The notes beneath the pieces were generated by a model. The model saw only the letters and a program-made list of their open reading frames with translations. It was not told the origin of the DNA and searched no databases. Of a DNA stretch of 64,000 bases, positions 35,590-44,160 are shown one piece after another. This DNA comes from Pseudomonas sp. 6D_7.1_Bac1. GTDB taxonomy: Bacteria; Pseudomonadota; Gammaproteobacteria; Pseudomonadales; Pseudomonadaceae. Position numbers and translations under genes: made by a program. The stretch lies in the NCBI RefSeq assembly GCF_025465945.1, contig NZ_JANLNW010000072.1, positions 1 to 64,000 on the forward strand, read 5' to 3'. The first letter of the stretch is position 1, and the number at the start of each line of letters is the position of its first letter.

Positions 35590-36339
35590 ATGGAAAACCC
35601 GATCGACGCCCCTCGCTTACCCCGCAAGCGCCGCAGCCTCGCGCAGGAACTGGTGACGGTGCTGTCCGAGCAGATTCGCGACGGCATGCTCAAGCGTGGC
35701 GACAAGTTGCCCACCGAGTCGGCGATCATGGAAACCCATGGCGTCAGCCGCACCGTGGTGCGCGAAGCGATCTCGCGTTTGCAGGCGGCAGGGCAGGTGG
35801 AAACCCGTCACGGCATCGGCACGTTTGTGCTCGACACGCCGAGCCCGAGCGGCTTTCGCATCGACCCGGCCACCGTGGTGACCCTGCGTGATGTGCTGGC
35901 GATTCTGGAACTGCGCATCAGCCTGGAAGTCGAGTCCGCCGGCCTTGCCGCACAACGTCGCAGCCCCGAACAACTGGCGTTGATGCGCGCAGCGCTGGAT
36001 GCCCTGAACGAAAGCGCGGCCCACGCAGGCGATGCGGTGGCGTCGGACTTCCAGTTCCATTTGCAGATTGCCCTGGCCACCGGCAACCGTTATTTCACCG
36101 ACATCATGACCCACCTGGGCACCAGCATCATTCCGCGCACCCGGCTCAATTCCGCACGCTTGGCCCATGACGACCAGCAGCACTACATGAGCCGTCTGGC
36201 CCGCGAACACGAAGAAATCTATGAGGCGATTGCCCGCCAGGATTCGGACGCAGCCCGTGCAGCCATGCGCCTGCACCTGACCAACAGCCGCGAACGACTG
36301 CGCCATGCCCATGAAGAGGCAGAGGCGCAGCGGGGGTAG
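35590..36339 (+). CDS. FadR-subfamily GntR regulator, probable glucarate/galactarate regulator
   Basis: A 249-residue transcription factor. The winged helix-turn-helix covers about residues 13-82 (KLPTESAIMETHGVSRTVVR; REAISRLQAAGQVETRHGIG). The FCD ligand-binding domain covers about 95-235, with His/Asp metal or ligand residues in FQFHLQIA and LAREHEEIYEAIA. The nearest sugar-acid genes start about 2.2 kb downstream (kdgD, the semialdehyde dehydrogenase, gudP, garD), a common arrangement for such regulators, so control of that pathway is inferred. A palindrome before kdgD is a candidate binding site. Confidence 0.85.
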   Translation: MENPIDAPRLPRKRRSLAQELVTVLSEQIRDGMLKRGDKLPTESAIMETHGVSRTVVREAISRLQAAGQVETRHGIGTFVLDTPSPSGFRIDPATVVTLRDVLAILELRISLEVESAGLAAQRRSPEQLALMRAALDALNESAAHAGDAVASDFQFHLQIALATGNRYFTDIMTHLGTSIIPRTRLNSARLAHDDQQHYMSRLAREHEEIYEAIARQDSDAARAAMRLHLTNSRERLRHAHEEAEAQRG

Positions 36340-36385
36340 GTTTTGGAGGTCCAGGCGCAAGGAATTTGTCGCCCGACAGACTGCT

Positions 36386-36478
36386 ATCGCGAGCAAGCTC
36401 GCTCCCACATGAGATTTTCTGTGAACACATTATTTGTGAACACAGGAGATCAAATGTGGGAGCGAGCTTGCTCGCGAT
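36386..36478. repeat. REP doublet between the regulator and the PLC cassette
   Basis: ATCGCGAGCAAGCTCGCTCC (from 36386) and its reverse complement (ending 36478) form an inverted pair. It sits between convergently oriented genes. Confidence 0.85.
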
Positions 36479-36505
36479 GGGGTTGGCAACCCGTTCGATA
36501 TAACT

Positions 36506-36697
36506 TCAGCCAGTCTTGAGAATCGAACGATCCACCCTCACCGCCAGTGGCCCGGCTCCGGGCTTGGCGTTAAACGCTACAGTCCCCTTGTCGTCCACAG
36601 TCGCCCGAGCAACCAGCACGCCGTTGACCAGCAATTCCAGCGGTGCACCGTTAAGGGATTGGCCCGAGGCCAGTTCGAGTTTCAGGTTGATGGTCAT
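36506..36697 (-). CDS. 63-residue beta-rich protein downstream of the PLC-like gene
   Basis: Small soluble protein (MTINLKLELASGQSLNGAPL...) with alternating hydrophobic strands, and no signal peptide or membrane segment. Begins 14 bp after the stop of the PLC-like gene and should share its SOS-type promoter. No family is recognised. It could be an accessory subunit or an antidote of the hydrolase; neither is shown by sequence. Confidence 0.7.
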   Translation of the reverse strand: MTINLKLELASGQSLNGAPLELLVNGVLVARATVDDKGTVAFNAKPGAGPLAVRVDRSILKTG

Positions 36698-36711
36698 CAG
36701 TGATTTCCTTA

Positions 36712-38331
36712 TCAGGCGTTGCGGTCAATGAAAGTGGTGGCCTGGGCGTCGATCGAGGCGATCAGCTCCGGCGAGCCGCCACGGAACTGGCGGAAGATGT
36801 TCCGGGTGCTCCCATTACCCGGCACATTCAACGTCGGTTGAAAGCGTTCGGTCAGTTCGGTGTAAATCGACCAAGGGCCGATGTACGACTCGTTCAAGCC
36901 GTGGGTGTAGCTGAAGGCGTAACGCACGGCATTGCCTGGTAACCAGTTGGGTTCGCTGGGCGTGCGGCTTTGCCAGCCGTCGGTCTGGATCGTCGGTGTG
37001 GCGGCGGGGGATTCCAGGTAGCCGGCGGGTTTGTTCGGCGTGTAATCCTTGAGCAGCAGGTAGGTGCTCCAGCCCCACCAATTGTCGATCCGGTTGCTGT
37101 CGTTGAGGTTGTTGACGTCGCTGCGACGCAGCACTTTGTTGCCGTCCAGCACAAATAACCCGGAGAAGTTACCCGCCGGTTTTTTCACCGCGTTGAGGTC
37201 TGGCAGGTACTTCAGTGCAACGTAGCTGGAAGGCGCGGGCAGTGAACCGTTGAGGAAGGTCTCGAAGACTTCATCGGCCGAGCGCTGCACCGCGAGTTTG
37301 ACCTGCTTGCGGTTGGCGCTGTCGACCGAGTCGAAATAGCGCTTGTCGCCGTAGGCGTGCCACTGATCCCCGTTGGCGTTGTTCACGTTGAGGCCGTATT
37401 TGCTGTCTTCGTCGTGCATGAAACGGGTGATCAGCGAACCGAGGTCGCTCGGCGTCACCACGGCTGCCAGTTGCTTGCGCGGGATCCGCAGATGACCGGC
37501 AGAGAACAGGTCGGTCAGGTAGTGATCAGCAAAGGCGTTCATCGCGTAGGCCAGTTCCAGCTGCTTGTCATCGCCACTGTTGCGCGCCAGAACGGCTTGT
37601 TGCAGGGCTGCGGTGTGCCCGGCGATGTACGCCAGCAACGCCCATTCGCCGAAGTGATCGGCATTGTTCGCCGCCAGTTTCAGATAGCGCCCCAAGGGAA
37701 ACAGCGCCGAGACGAAACTGCCGCCGCCAGTGATCTTGTTCCACTCTTCGGACAACGTATCACCTAGGGCGTCATAGGCCTCGTGAGGTTGTTTGCCGTC
37801 CTTGATCGCCTGGTTGGCCGCGGCGATTTCCTTCTGCATCACGCCGAGAATCAACCCGGCTTCTGCTCGCGACGCCGGCAATACGGCCATCGAGTTGAAC
37901 GCAGCCGTAAAACGCTGGATGCGGTCAACCGGGGTTGCACCGTCACAGATCGGTTGGTCGGGAATACCGTAGAAGTCACCGCCCAACGAAACGATTTGGC
38001 CGTAGGTCAGCGCCAGGCCATTGGGCAGGTGCAATTGCACTTGCCAGGCGGGGATCGCCGGCGCGTCCTTGACGAAACGCAGCAGGGTGGCGTCGCCGAT
38101 GGCGGTGTGTTCGCCGCCTTCGAAGCGCAGTGAAGGCTGGGTTTTCAGCGGTTTTCCAGGCATGCAGGGTGTGTGATGTTTGAGGCTGTGATGAGGGTGA
38201 GTGATCAGCGTCAAGTGATCGCCGTCACCGGAAAGGGCAATGCCGTGTTCGGTAAAAAGCTCATCCAGATCGGCAATGATCCGGCCGTCTTGTTTGAGGT
38301 TTTCCTGCGATTGGGTATGTAGACCTGACAT
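36712..38331 (-). CDS. Zinc-dependent phospholipase C / P1-nuclease-like hydrolase
   Basis: A 539-residue protein. The region HYLTDLFSAGH near residue 273 reproduces the His-x3-Asp-x5-His zinc-ligand spacing of Bacillus cereus PLC (HYFGD...H). NADHFGEWALLAYIAGH upstream and RFMHDEDSKYG downstream supply further candidate ligands. This suggests the PLC/P1-nuclease fold, acting on phospholipid head groups or on nucleic acid. There is no signal peptide, unlike secreted PLCs, so it may act inside the cell, be released by lysis or use a special exporter. The ATG follows AAGGAG. A LexA-like box lies 41 bp upstream. The substrate is unproven. Confidence 0.75.
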   Translation of the reverse strand: MSGLHTQSQENLKQDGRIIADLDELFTEHGIALSGDGDHLTLITHPHHSLKHHTPCMPGKPLKTQPSLRFEGGEHTAIGDATLLRFVKDAPAIPAWQVQLHLPNGLALTYGQIVSLGGDFYGIPDQPICDGATPVDRIQRFTAAFNSMAVLPASRAEAGLILGVMQKEIAAANQAIKDGKQPHEAYDALGDTLSEEWNKITGGGSFVSALFPLGRYLKLAANNADHFGEWALLAYIAGHTAALQQAVLARNSGDDKQLELAYAMNAFADHYLTDLFSAGHLRIPRKQLAAVVTPSDLGSLITRFMHDEDSKYGLNVNNANGDQWHAYGDKRYFDSVDSANRKQVKLAVQRSADEVFETFLNGSLPAPSSYVALKYLPDLNAVKKPAGNFSGLFVLDGNKVLRRSDVNNLNDSNRIDNWWGWSTYLLLKDYTPNKPAGYLESPAATPTIQTDGWQSRTPSEPNWLPGNAVRYAFSYTHGLNESYIGPWSIYTELTERFQPTLNVPGNGSTRNIFRQFRGGSPELIASIDAQATTFIDRNA

Positions 38332-38371
38332 TTCTAGCTCCTTGATATGTCGTAGGTTGCATTTCTAATAA

Positions 38372-38387
38372 CTGTATGTATATACAG
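38372..38387 (-). promoter_or_regulatory. LexA (SOS) box
   Basis: CTGTATGTATATACAG fits the LexA pattern CTGT-N8-ACAG exactly; over 20 bp it matches 17 of 20 positions of the classic TACTGTATATATATACAGTA. The symmetry extends further: 13-bp arms from 38365 to 38394 around a 4-nt centre. It lies just downstream of the -10 element and 41 bp upstream of the PLC-like ATG, ideal for repression. Confidence 0.8.
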
Positions 38388-38396
38388 TTATTAGCG

Positions 38397-38424
38397 AGCA
38401 TAGCTGGAAACTTTCCTACGTCAA
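38397..38424 (-). promoter_or_regulatory. Sigma-70-type promoter of the PLC-like operon
   Basis: On the minus strand, TTGACG (38419-38424) and TATGCT (38397-38402) are spaced by 16 bp. The LexA box starts about ten bases after the -10, covering the likely transcription start. Confidence 0.65.
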
Positions 38425-38488
38425 GGAAGTGATTTTTCTTATTCGGATTTTCCCTCAGGCGATGAATTGCAGTTGACGGTTGTATTTT

Positions 38489-38512
38489 AAGTTGTACGAT
38501 GACTTACAACTT
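38489..38512 (+). promoter_or_regulatory. Palindrome upstream of kdgD, candidate GntR/FadR operator
   Basis: AAGTTGTA and TACAACTT form 8-bp perfect arms around CGATGACT, 56 bp before the kdgD ATG. A further TTGTA half-site lies just upstream (38479-38483, within GGTTGTATTTTAAG). FadR-subfamily regulators commonly use TTGTA..TACAA-type sites. The regulator at 35590 is the natural candidate. Confidence 0.55.
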
Positions 38513-38568
38513 CGGCCGAGGCTGAACGGGTTTTCTCATCACAACGTGCGTCCCAGGGTGTTCGAATA

Positions 38569-39480
38569 ATGAATCCACAAGAACTGAAGTCCATCCTCTC
38601 TTCCGGCTTGCTGTCCTTCCCGGTCACCGATTTCAATGCTCAGGGCGACTTCCATCGCGCGGGCTACATCAAGCGTCTCGAATGGCTGGCCCCGTACGGC
38701 GCCTCGGCCTTGTTCGCGGCGGGTGGCACCGGTGAGTTCTTCTCCCTGGCGGCCAGCGAATACTCGGAAATCATCAAGACTGCAGTCGATACTTGCGCCA
38801 GCAGCGTGCCGATCCTGGCCGGTGTCGGTGGTTCTACCCGCCAGGCTATCGAGTACGCACAGGAAGCCGAGCGCCTGGGCGCCAAGGGCCTGCTGCTGTT
38901 GCCGCACTACCTGACCGAAGCCAGCCAGGACGGCGTTGCCGCCCACGTTGAAGCCGTCTGCAAATCGGTGAAGATCGGCGTGGTGGTCTACAACCGCAAC
39001 GTTTGCCGCCTGACCGCGCCGCTGCTGGAACGTCTGGCCGAGCGCTGCCCGAACCTGATCGGCTACAAGGATGGCCTGGGCGATATCGAGTTGATGGTGT
39101 CGATCCGTCGCCGCCTCGGTGATCGCTTCAGCTACCTCGGCGGCCTGCCGACTGCCGAAGTCTACGCCGCTGCGTATAAGGCGTTGGGCGTTCCGGTCTA
39201 CTCCTCGGCGGTGTTCAACTTCCTGCCGAAAATGGCGATGGATTTCTACCACGCCATCGCTCGTGACGATCACGCTACCGTTGGCAAACTGATCGATGAC
39301 TTCTTCCTGCCTTACCTGGACATCCGTAATCGCAAGTCGGGTTACGCGGTGAGCATCGTCAAGGCGGGCGCGAAAATCGCCGGCTACGATGCAGGTCCAG
39401 TACGGACCCCGCTGACTGACCTCACGCCAGAAGAGTTCGAAATGCTCGCGGCGCTGATGGATAAGCAAGGCGCGCAATAA
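38569..39480 (+). CDS. kdgD: 5-dehydro-4-deoxyglucarate dehydratase KdgD
   Basis: Converts 5-keto-4-deoxyglucarate to 2-oxoglutarate semialdehyde with loss of CO2 and water. The 303 residues form the DapA-like TIM barrel. GGTGEFFSL lies near residue 48 (substrate carboxylate site), VVYNRN near 142 holds the barrel tyrosine, and the Schiff-base lysine is in LIGYKDGLGD near 167. It is first in the glucarate/galactarate block, followed by the semialdehyde dehydrogenase that uses its product. Confidence 0.94.
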   Translation: MNPQELKSILSSGLLSFPVTDFNAQGDFHRAGYIKRLEWLAPYGASALFAAGGTGEFFSLAASEYSEIIKTAVDTCASSVPILAGVGGSTRQAIEYAQEAERLGAKGLLLLPHYLTEASQDGVAAHVEAVCKSVKIGVVVYNRNVCRLTAPLLERLAERCPNLIGYKDGLGDIELMVSIRRRLGDRFSYLGGLPTAEVYAAAYKALGVPVYSSAVFNFLPKMAMDFYHAIARDDHATVGKLIDDFFLPYLDIRNRKSGYAVSIVKAGAKIAGYDAGPVRTPLTDLTPEEFEMLAALMDKQGAQ

Positions 39481-39538
39481 CCCGCTATCAACCAGGGCCG
39501 CTGAGCAGTCGGCGGCCTTCTGCGTAAGGAGAGGCTTC

Positions 39539-40984
39539 GTGGCAGACGTAAAACGATTCGACAACTTCATCGGCGGCCAATGGGTCGCGGGTGCCGAGTA
39601 CTCGACCAATATCAATCCGTCCGAGTTGTCCGATGTCATTGGCGAATACGCCAAGGCTGACCTGACTCAGGTGAACGCTGCCATCGACGCCGCTCGTGCT
39701 GCGTTCCCGGCCTGGTCGACCTCGGGCATTCAGGCGCGAAGCGATGCGCTGGATAAAGTCGGTAGCGAAATCCTCGCCCGTCGCGAAGAACTCGGCACCC
39801 TGTTGGCGCGGGAAGAGGGCAAGACCCTGCCCGAAGCCATCGGCGAAGTGTCCCGCGCCGGCAACATCTTCAAGTTCTTCGCCGGTGAATGCCTGCGCCT
39901 GTCCGGCGATTACCTGCCGTCGGTGCGTCCGGGCGTCAACGTTGAAGTGACACGCGAAGCCCTTGGTGTGGTGGGGCTGATCACTCCGTGGAACTTCCCG
40001 ATTGCCATTCCCGCGTGGAAGATTGCTCCGGCGCTGGCCTACGGCAACTGCGTGGTGCTCAAACCGGCGGAACTGGTGCCTGGTTGCGCCTGGGCATTGG
40101 CCGAGATTATCTCCCGCGCCGGATTCCCTGCCGGTGTGTTCAACCTGGTGATGGGCAGCGGCCGAGTGATCGGCGACGCCATGGTCAACAGCTCGAAAGT
40201 CGACGGCATCAGCTTCACCGGCTCGGTGGGCGTGGGTCGGCAGATCGCGGTCAACTGCGTGTCGCGCCAGGCCAAGGTGCAGTTGGAGATGGGTGGCAAG
40301 AACCCGCAGATCATTCTCGACGACGCCGACCTCAAGCAAGCCGTCGAGCTGTCGGTGCAGAGCGCGTTCTACTCCACCGGTCAGCGTTGTACGGCCTCGA
40401 GCCGCTTGATCGTCACTGCCGGGATTCATGACAAATTCGTCGAGGCCATGGCTGAGCGGATGAAGTCGATCAAGGTCGGTCATGCCCTGAAAGCCGGCAC
40501 TGACATTGGCCCGGTGGTCTCGCAAGCGCAACTGGAACAGGACCTGAAGTACATCGACATCGGCCAGTCCGAAGGTGCACGACTGGTCAGCGGTGGTGGT
40601 TTGGTGACCTGCGACACTGAAGGCTACTACCTCGCGCCAACGCTGTTTGCCGACAGTGAGGCGGCGATGCGTATCAGCCGCGAAGAGATCTTCGGCCCGG
40701 TGGCGAACATTGTCCGGGTGGCCGATTACGACGCGGCGCTGGCCATGGCCAACGACACCGAATTCGGTTTGTCGGCGGGTATCGCCACCACCTCGCTGAA
40801 GTACGCCAACCACTTCAAGCGCCACTCCCAGGCCGGGATGGTGATGGTCAATCTGCCGACGGCCGGCGTCGATTACCACGTGCCCTTTGGTGGCCGAAAA
40901 GGTTCATCCTATGGATCGCGAGAGCAAGGTCGCTATGCGCAGGAGTTCTACACCGTGGTGAAGACTTCCTATATCGGTTCGTAA
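39539..40984 (+). CDS. 2-oxoglutarate semialdehyde (2,5-dioxovalerate) dehydrogenase
   Basis: Oxidises the KdgD product to 2-oxoglutarate with NAD(P)+, feeding the TCA cycle. Starts with GTG 39539 (MADVKRFDNFIGG) behind AAGGAGAGG. At 481 residues it is a typical aldehyde dehydrogenase: catalytic Glu in EMGGKNPQI near 250, catalytic Cys in GQRCTASSR near 284, and the NAD(P)-binding segment TPWNFPIAIPAWKIAP near 150. It follows kdgD by 58 bp, and gene context supports the assignment over other ALDH substrates. Confidence 0.92.
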   Translation: MADVKRFDNFIGGQWVAGAEYSTNINPSELSDVIGEYAKADLTQVNAAIDAARAAFPAWSTSGIQARSDALDKVGSEILARREELGTLLAREEGKTLPEAIGEVSRAGNIFKFFAGECLRLSGDYLPSVRPGVNVEVTREALGVVGLITPWNFPIAIPAWKIAPALAYGNCVVLKPAELVPGCAWALAEIISRAGFPAGVFNLVMGSGRVIGDAMVNSSKVDGISFTGSVGVGRQIAVNCVSRQAKVQLEMGGKNPQIILDDADLKQAVELSVQSAFYSTGQRCTASSRLIVTAGIHDKFVEAMAERMKSIKVGHALKAGTDIGPVVSQAQLEQDLKYIDIGQSEGARLVSGGGLVTCDTEGYYLAPTLFADSEAAMRISREEIFGPVANIVRVADYDAALAMANDTEFGLSAGIATTSLKYANHFKRHSQAGMVMVNLPTAGVDYHVPFGGRKGSSYGSREQGRYAQEFYTVVKTSYIGS

Positions 40985-40996
40985 TACGCAACACCC

Positions 40997-41022
40997 GTAG
41001 GTGCTGGCTTGCCAGCACCTAC
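40997..41022 (+). repeat. Hairpin between the dehydrogenase and gudP
   Basis: GTAGGTGCTGGC-TT-GCCAGCACCTAC is a 12-bp perfect stem 12 bp after the dehydrogenase stop. It resembles other single palindromes of this genome and may lower downstream expression or stabilise the upstream message. Confidence 0.65.
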
Positions 41023-41069
41023 AAAAATGATCACCCGCGCATAAAAATAATCAGTGGGAGTACATCTAC

Positions 41070-42428
41070 ATGCAAGCGACCAAGCCGACCCACGTCCGCT
41101 ATTTGATCCTGCTCATGCTGTTCCTGGTGACCACGATCAACTACGCCGACCGTGCCACCATCGCCATTGCGGGCTCCAGCCTGCAAAAAGACCTCGGCAT
41201 CGACGCGGTCACTCTCGGCTACATCTTCTCCGCGTTCGGTTGGGCCTACGTGGCCGGTCAGATCCCCGGCGGTTGGCTGCTCGACCGGTTCGGTTCGAAA
41301 AAAGTCTATGCCCTGAGTATCTTCACCTGGTCGCTGTTCACCGTGCTGCAAGGCTATGTCGGTGAGTTCGGCGTCTCCACCGCCATCGTTGCGTTATTCA
41401 TGCTGCGCTTCCTGGTGGGCCTGGCTGAAGCGCCGTCCTTTCCTGGCAATGCGCGAATCGTCGCGGCCTGGTTTCCGACCGCTGAACGCGGCACCGCTTC
41501 AGCGATTTTCAACTCGGCACAGTACTTCGCCACGGTACTGTTTGCACCGCTGATGGGCTGGATCGTCTACACCTTCGGCTGGCAGCACGTGTTTATGGTG
41601 ATGGGCGGGATCGGCATCGTGTTTTCGCTGATCTGGCTGAAACTTATCCACAGCCCGCGCCAGCACCCGATGATCAACGAGGCCGAGTTCAAGCACATCG
41701 CCGACAACGGCGGCCTGGTCGACATGGATCAGGACCAGGGCAAGCGTGTCGACGGTCCGAAGTGGGATTACGTGCGCCAACTGCTGAGCAACCGCATGAT
41801 GCTCGGCGTGTACCTGGGCCAGTACTGCATCAACGGCATCACCTATTTCTTCCTGACCTGGTTCCCGGTGTACCTGGTGCAGGAGCGTGGCATGACCATT
41901 CTCAAGGCCGGTTTCATTGCCTCGCTGCCGGCGATCTGCGGCTTCATCGGCGGCGTCTTGGGCGGGATCATTTCCGATTACCTGCTGCGCAAGGGCCACT
42001 CGCTGACGTTTGCCCGCAAGGCGCCGATCATCGGTGGGCTGTTGCTGTCGACCAGCATCGTGGCCTGCAACTACGTGGACATTGAGTGGATAGTCGTGGG
42101 CTTCATGGCCCTGGCGTTCTTCGGTAAAGGTGTGGGCGCATTGGGCTGGGCGGTGGTTTCCGACACCTCGCCGAAACAAATCGCCGGCTTGAGTGGCGGG
42201 CTGTTCAACATGTTCGGCAACATCGCCTCGATCACCACACCGATCGTGATTGGCTACATCATCAGTTCCACCGGTTCGTTCAAATGGGCGCTGGTGTTTG
42301 TCGGCTGCAACGCGCTGGTCGCGGTGTTCAGCTATCTGGTGATCGTCGGGCCGATCAAACGCGTGGTGCTCAAAGAGCCACCGAGCAAACGTCCTGAACT
42401 GAACAAAATGTCTCAAGCGCATTCCTGA
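41070..42428 (+). CDS. gudP: MFS glucarate/galactarate transporter (GudP family)
   Basis: Inner-membrane symporter of 452 residues with twelve predicted helices. The anion:cation symporter signature is present: VTTINYADRATIAIAGSSLQ near residue 20 and GWAYVAGQIPGGWLLDRFGS near 55. The second half begins around VYLGQYCINGITYFFLTWFP (245). GGGAG precedes the ATG. Location between the catabolic genes supports hexarate (glucarate or galactarate) import. Confidence 0.92.
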   Translation: MQATKPTHVRYLILLMLFLVTTINYADRATIAIAGSSLQKDLGIDAVTLGYIFSAFGWAYVAGQIPGGWLLDRFGSKKVYALSIFTWSLFTVLQGYVGEFGVSTAIVALFMLRFLVGLAEAPSFPGNARIVAAWFPTAERGTASAIFNSAQYFATVLFAPLMGWIVYTFGWQHVFMVMGGIGIVFSLIWLKLIHSPRQHPMINEAEFKHIADNGGLVDMDQDQGKRVDGPKWDYVRQLLSNRMMLGVYLGQYCINGITYFFLTWFPVYLVQERGMTILKAGFIASLPAICGFIGGVLGGIISDYLLRKGHSLTFARKAPIIGGLLLSTSIVACNYVDIEWIVVGFMALAFFGKGVGALGWAVVSDTSPKQIAGLSGGLFNMFGNIASITTPIVIGYIISSTGSFKWALVFVGCNALVAVFSYLVIVGPIKRVVLKEPPSKRPELNKMSQAHS

Positions 42429-42439
42429 GGAGCGGTGTC

Positions 42440-43993
42440 ATGCAGTTGATTGAACATTCCGACTCGCCGCGCTACATCCGGCTGCACGAGCGCGACAACG
42501 TGGTGATCGTGGTCAATGACCAGGGCGTTCCGGCCGGCACTGAATTCCCGGACGGGCTGGTGACCGTGGAATTCGTGCCGCAGAGCCACAAGGTGACGCT
42601 GAAGGATATTCCTGAAGGCGGCCGGGTGATTCGTTACGGCCAGACCATCGGTTACGCCTTGCAGCCAATCCCGCGGGGTAGCTGGGTCAAGGAAGATCAA
42701 CTGCGCATGCCCACCGCGCCGCCGCTGGACAGCCTGCCGCTGTCCACCGAGGTGCCGGCCGCACAGGCACCGCTGGAAGGTTTCACGTTCGAGGGCTATC
42801 GCAACGCCGACGGCACCGTTGGTACGCGCAACATTCTCGGGATCACGACCACGGTGCAATGCGTCACGGGGGTGCTCGACCATGCGGTCAAGCGCATCAA
42901 GGACGAGCTGCTGCCCAAGTACCCGCACGTGGATGACGTGATCGCGCTGACCCACAGCTACGGCTGCGGCGTGGCGATTACCGCCACCGACGCCTACATC
43001 CCGATCCGCACCGTACGCAACCTGGCACGCAACCCTAATCTGGGCGGCGAAGCGCTGGTGATCAGCCTGGGTTGCGAGAAATTGCAGGCCGGCCAGGTGA
43101 TGCACGAGAACGACAGCTCGGTGGACCTCAGCGAGCCGTGGTTGTATCGCTTGCAGGATTCCAGTCATGGCTTCAGCGAGATGATCGAGCAGATCATGGC
43201 GCTGGCCGAAACCCGCCTGAAGAAACTCGACCAGCGCCGCCGTGAAACCGTGCCGGCGTCCGAGTTGATCCTCGGCATGCAGTGCGGTGGCAGTGATGCG
43301 TTTTCCGGGATCACCGCCAACCCGGCGTTGGGCTTTGCCTCGGACTTGCTGCTGCGGGCCGGGGCGACGGTGATGTTTTCCGAAGTCACTGAAGTGCGTG
43401 ACGCGATCTATCTGCTGACCTCGCGGGCAGAAACCAAGGAAGTCGCCCAGGAGCTGGTGCGCGAGATGGACTGGTACGACCGTTACCTGGCCAAGGGTGA
43501 AGCGGATCGCAGTGCCAACACCACGCCGGGTAACAAGAAGGGCGGGTTGTCGAACATTGTCGAGAAGTCCTTGGGTTCAATCGTCAAATCCGGCAACAGC
43601 GCGATCAACGGCGTGCTCGGCCCCGGCGAACGGTTCAAGCGCAAAGGGCTGATTTTTTGTGCGACGCCGGCCAGTGACTTTGTCTGCGGCACCTTGCAAC
43701 TGGCGGCGGGGATGAACCTGCACGTGTTCACCACCGGGCGCGGCACGCCGTATGGGCTGGCGATGGTGCCGGTGGTCAAGGTCTCGACCCGCACCGAACT
43801 GGCCCAGCGTTGGCCGGATCTGATCGACATCGATGCCGGGCGGATTGCCACGGGACGTGCGTCCATCCAGGAGTTGGGGTGGGAGTTGTTCCACTTCTAT
43901 CTGGACGTGGCCAGCGGCAATAAACAGACCTGGGCCGAGCGGCACAAGCTGCACAACGACATTACCTTGTTCAATCCGGCGCCCATCACCTGA
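42440..43993 (+). CDS. garD: Galactarate dehydratase GarD
   Basis: Dehydrates galactarate to 5-keto-4-deoxyglucarate, the KdgD substrate. At 517 residues it is the usual UxaA/GarD architecture: an N-terminal SAF-like domain (to about 100) and a large catalytic domain with TYGCG-type sequence THSYGCGVAITATDAY near 170, GCEKLQAGQ near 215, and MQCGGSDAFSG near 280. It follows gudP by 11 bp with TGAGGAG before the ATG. Completes a full hexarate route with the two enzymes upstream. Confidence 0.94.
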   Translation: MQLIEHSDSPRYIRLHERDNVVIVVNDQGVPAGTEFPDGLVTVEFVPQSHKVTLKDIPEGGRVIRYGQTIGYALQPIPRGSWVKEDQLRMPTAPPLDSLPLSTEVPAAQAPLEGFTFEGYRNADGTVGTRNILGITTTVQCVTGVLDHAVKRIKDELLPKYPHVDDVIALTHSYGCGVAITATDAYIPIRTVRNLARNPNLGGEALVISLGCEKLQAGQVMHENDSSVDLSEPWLYRLQDSSHGFSEMIEQIMALAETRLKKLDQRRRETVPASELILGMQCGGSDAFSGITANPALGFASDLLLRAGATVMFSEVTEVRDAIYLLTSRAETKEVAQELVREMDWYDRYLAKGEADRSANTTPGNKKGGLSNIVEKSLGSIVKSGNSAINGVLGPGERFKRKGLIFCATPASDFVCGTLQLAAGMNLHVFTTGRGTPYGLAMVPVVKVSTRTELAQRWPDLIDIDAGRIATGRASIQELGWELFHFYLDVASGNKQTWAERHKLHNDITLFNPAPIT

Positions 43994-44010
43994 GACCGCG
44001 TTATCGTTCT

Positions 44011-44083
44011 TCGCGAGCAGGCTCGCTCCCACATTTGATCTCCGGAGTTGATGAGATCCATGTGGGAGCGAGCCTGCTCGCGA
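44011..44083. repeat. REP doublet after garD
   Basis: TCGCGAGCAGGCTCGCTCCC (from 44011) with its reverse complement (ending 44083) forms an inverted pair just after the garD stop. Confidence 0.85.
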
Positions 44084-44160
44084 TGGCGGCCTACCAGACG
44101 CCAGCGTCCTCAGTGGCTTATCATTAGCCCCCTAACGACGCCCCTCAAGGTTCACCCGGC

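Noticed and set aside
38365..38394. The LexA-like palindrome considered as the FadR-type operator
   Set aside because: Its sequence fits CTGT-N8-ACAG and lies over the divergent PLC promoter; the TTGTA/TACAA palindrome at 38489 is the better GntR candidate.
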